Source of the DNA: Candidatus Omnitrophota bacterium
Lineage (GTDB): Bacteria; Omnitrophota; Koll11; Duberdicusellales; 4484-171
Direction: 5' to 3'
Length of the DNA: 33,545 nucleotides
NCBI GenBank assembly: GCA_030692055.1
Contig: JAUYCY010000129.1
Span: 1 to 33,545, forward strand
Within the stretch, counting starts at the first letter, position 1; every line of letters starts with the position of its first letter. The position numbers were made by a program, and so were the translations under genes. Below are positions 33,172 to 33,545 of this stretch, piece by piece. Below the pieces are notes generated by a model. The model was not told where the DNA came from. It did not search any database and worked only from the letters and a program-made list of their open reading frames with translations.

Positions 33172-33545
33172 AATTGACCCTAATCTTATACCCGATGCCC
33201 CTGATGAGATAAGACTGTTTATGGTTATCAGAAATGAGTCGTTGCGCCTTCCTTATCTTTTTAAATATTATTCACAGTTGGGAGTGGATAGGTTCTTTTT
33301 TGTGGATAATGATTCAAGCGATGGAAGCGCGTCTTTCTTATTGTCTCAAGGAGAACATGCCCACGTGTTTTGGACAAATGATAGCTATGGTAAGGCTAAA
33401 TGTGGGCTAAACTGGCTAGATGCCCTTTTACATAAATATGGGGTGGGGCATTGGTGTATTGTAGGAGATGCCGATGAACATTTCATCTATCCTCATTATG
33501 AAGAGGTTTCTCTTAAGGGTTTAAGTATTTTTTTGGACAAGAAAG
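33164..33545 (+). CDS. Glycosyltransferase family 2/92-like, N-terminal part (cut by window end)
   Basis: An open frame from ATG 33164 to the window end (127 residues seen). The start MRKIDPNLIPDAPDEIRLFMV is followed by RNESLRLPYLFKYYSQLGVDRFFFVDNDSSDGS, the layout of GT-A enzymes of the GT2/GT92 type that lack an N-terminal membrane helix. A DxD metal motif is seen in GDADEHFIYP. It overlaps the preceding glycosyltransferase by 8 bases, so the cluster continues beyond the window. Confidence 0.83.
   Translation, partial: MRKIDPNLIPDAPDEIRLFMVIRNESLRLPYLFKYYSQLGVDRFFFVDNDSSDGSASFLLSQGEHAHVFWTNDSYGKAKCGLNWLDALLHKYGVGHWCIVGDADEHFIYPHYEEVSLKGLSIFLDKK

Overview
The window is a bacterial chromosome segment, probably from a metagenome. 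Nearly every gene is on the + strand, most genes overlap or abut, and no rRNA or tRNA gene is visible. The mix suggests an anaerobic or fermentative, diderm, uncultivated bacterium. It includes a membrane pyrophosphatase, a Pta/AckA acetate branch, GTP-dependent PEP carboxykinase, a BamE-like lipoprotein, a Wza-type exporter with an outer-membrane barrel, moderately AT-rich genes and several kinds of small palindromic or heptameric repeats. My best guess is Candidatus Omnitrophota or a neighbouring phylum, by resemblance only.

Layout. (1) 2-823 is the end of a K+-dependent-type membrane pyrophosphatase, followed by a large nested inverted repeat. (2) 983-5479 holds an ECF-type sigma factor, a zinc-finger (anti-sigma-like) protein, a membrane CHAT-TPR protease candidate, a small membrane protein and a BamE-like lipoprotein. 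(3) 5488-7974 holds a hairpin-rich leader, an exported beta-propeller-like protein, and a REP-associated tyrosine transposase with a REP hairpin at each end. (4) 8069-18491 is a long housekeeping run: thioredoxin, a Pta regulatory-type protein and a separate Pta catalytic protein, acetate kinase, a DJ-1 family protein, PanD, peptide deformylase, a DUF6485-type Cys-rich protein, LipA, thioredoxin reductase, PEPCK, PurC and a flippase-like membrane protein. An MBL-fold hydrolase follows. (5) 19331-22108 holds a PilZ protein, a small membrane protein, an outer-membrane barrel and a Wza-like exporter.

(6) 22086-33545 is the most interesting part, a candidate ribosomal peptide (RiPP) island. It contains a nucleotidyltransferase, a PqqD-type peptide chaperone, an S26-type peptidase, a UPF0489 (arginase-like) protein fused to TPRs on the opposite strand, and an AbiE toxin-antitoxin-like pair. 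These are followed by a 68-residue Cys-containing precursor candidate, two radical SAM/SPASM maturases, an HPr-kinase-like protein and at least three glycosyltransferases, the last cut by the window end. A coherent but unproven model is that the precursor is bound by PqqD, modified by the SPASM enzymes, possibly deiminated at Arg (ornithine), phosphorylated or otherwise tailored at its C-terminal Ser, cleaved by the S26 peptidase, and linked to a polysaccharide/export locus.

The second SPASM gene is interrupted by three arrays of 7-bp repeats. The last array has 15 units and puts the C-terminal SPASM half out of frame. A net change of one unit in its 3' part would restore the frame, so this may be a phase-variable switch, an inactivated gene or an assembly error.
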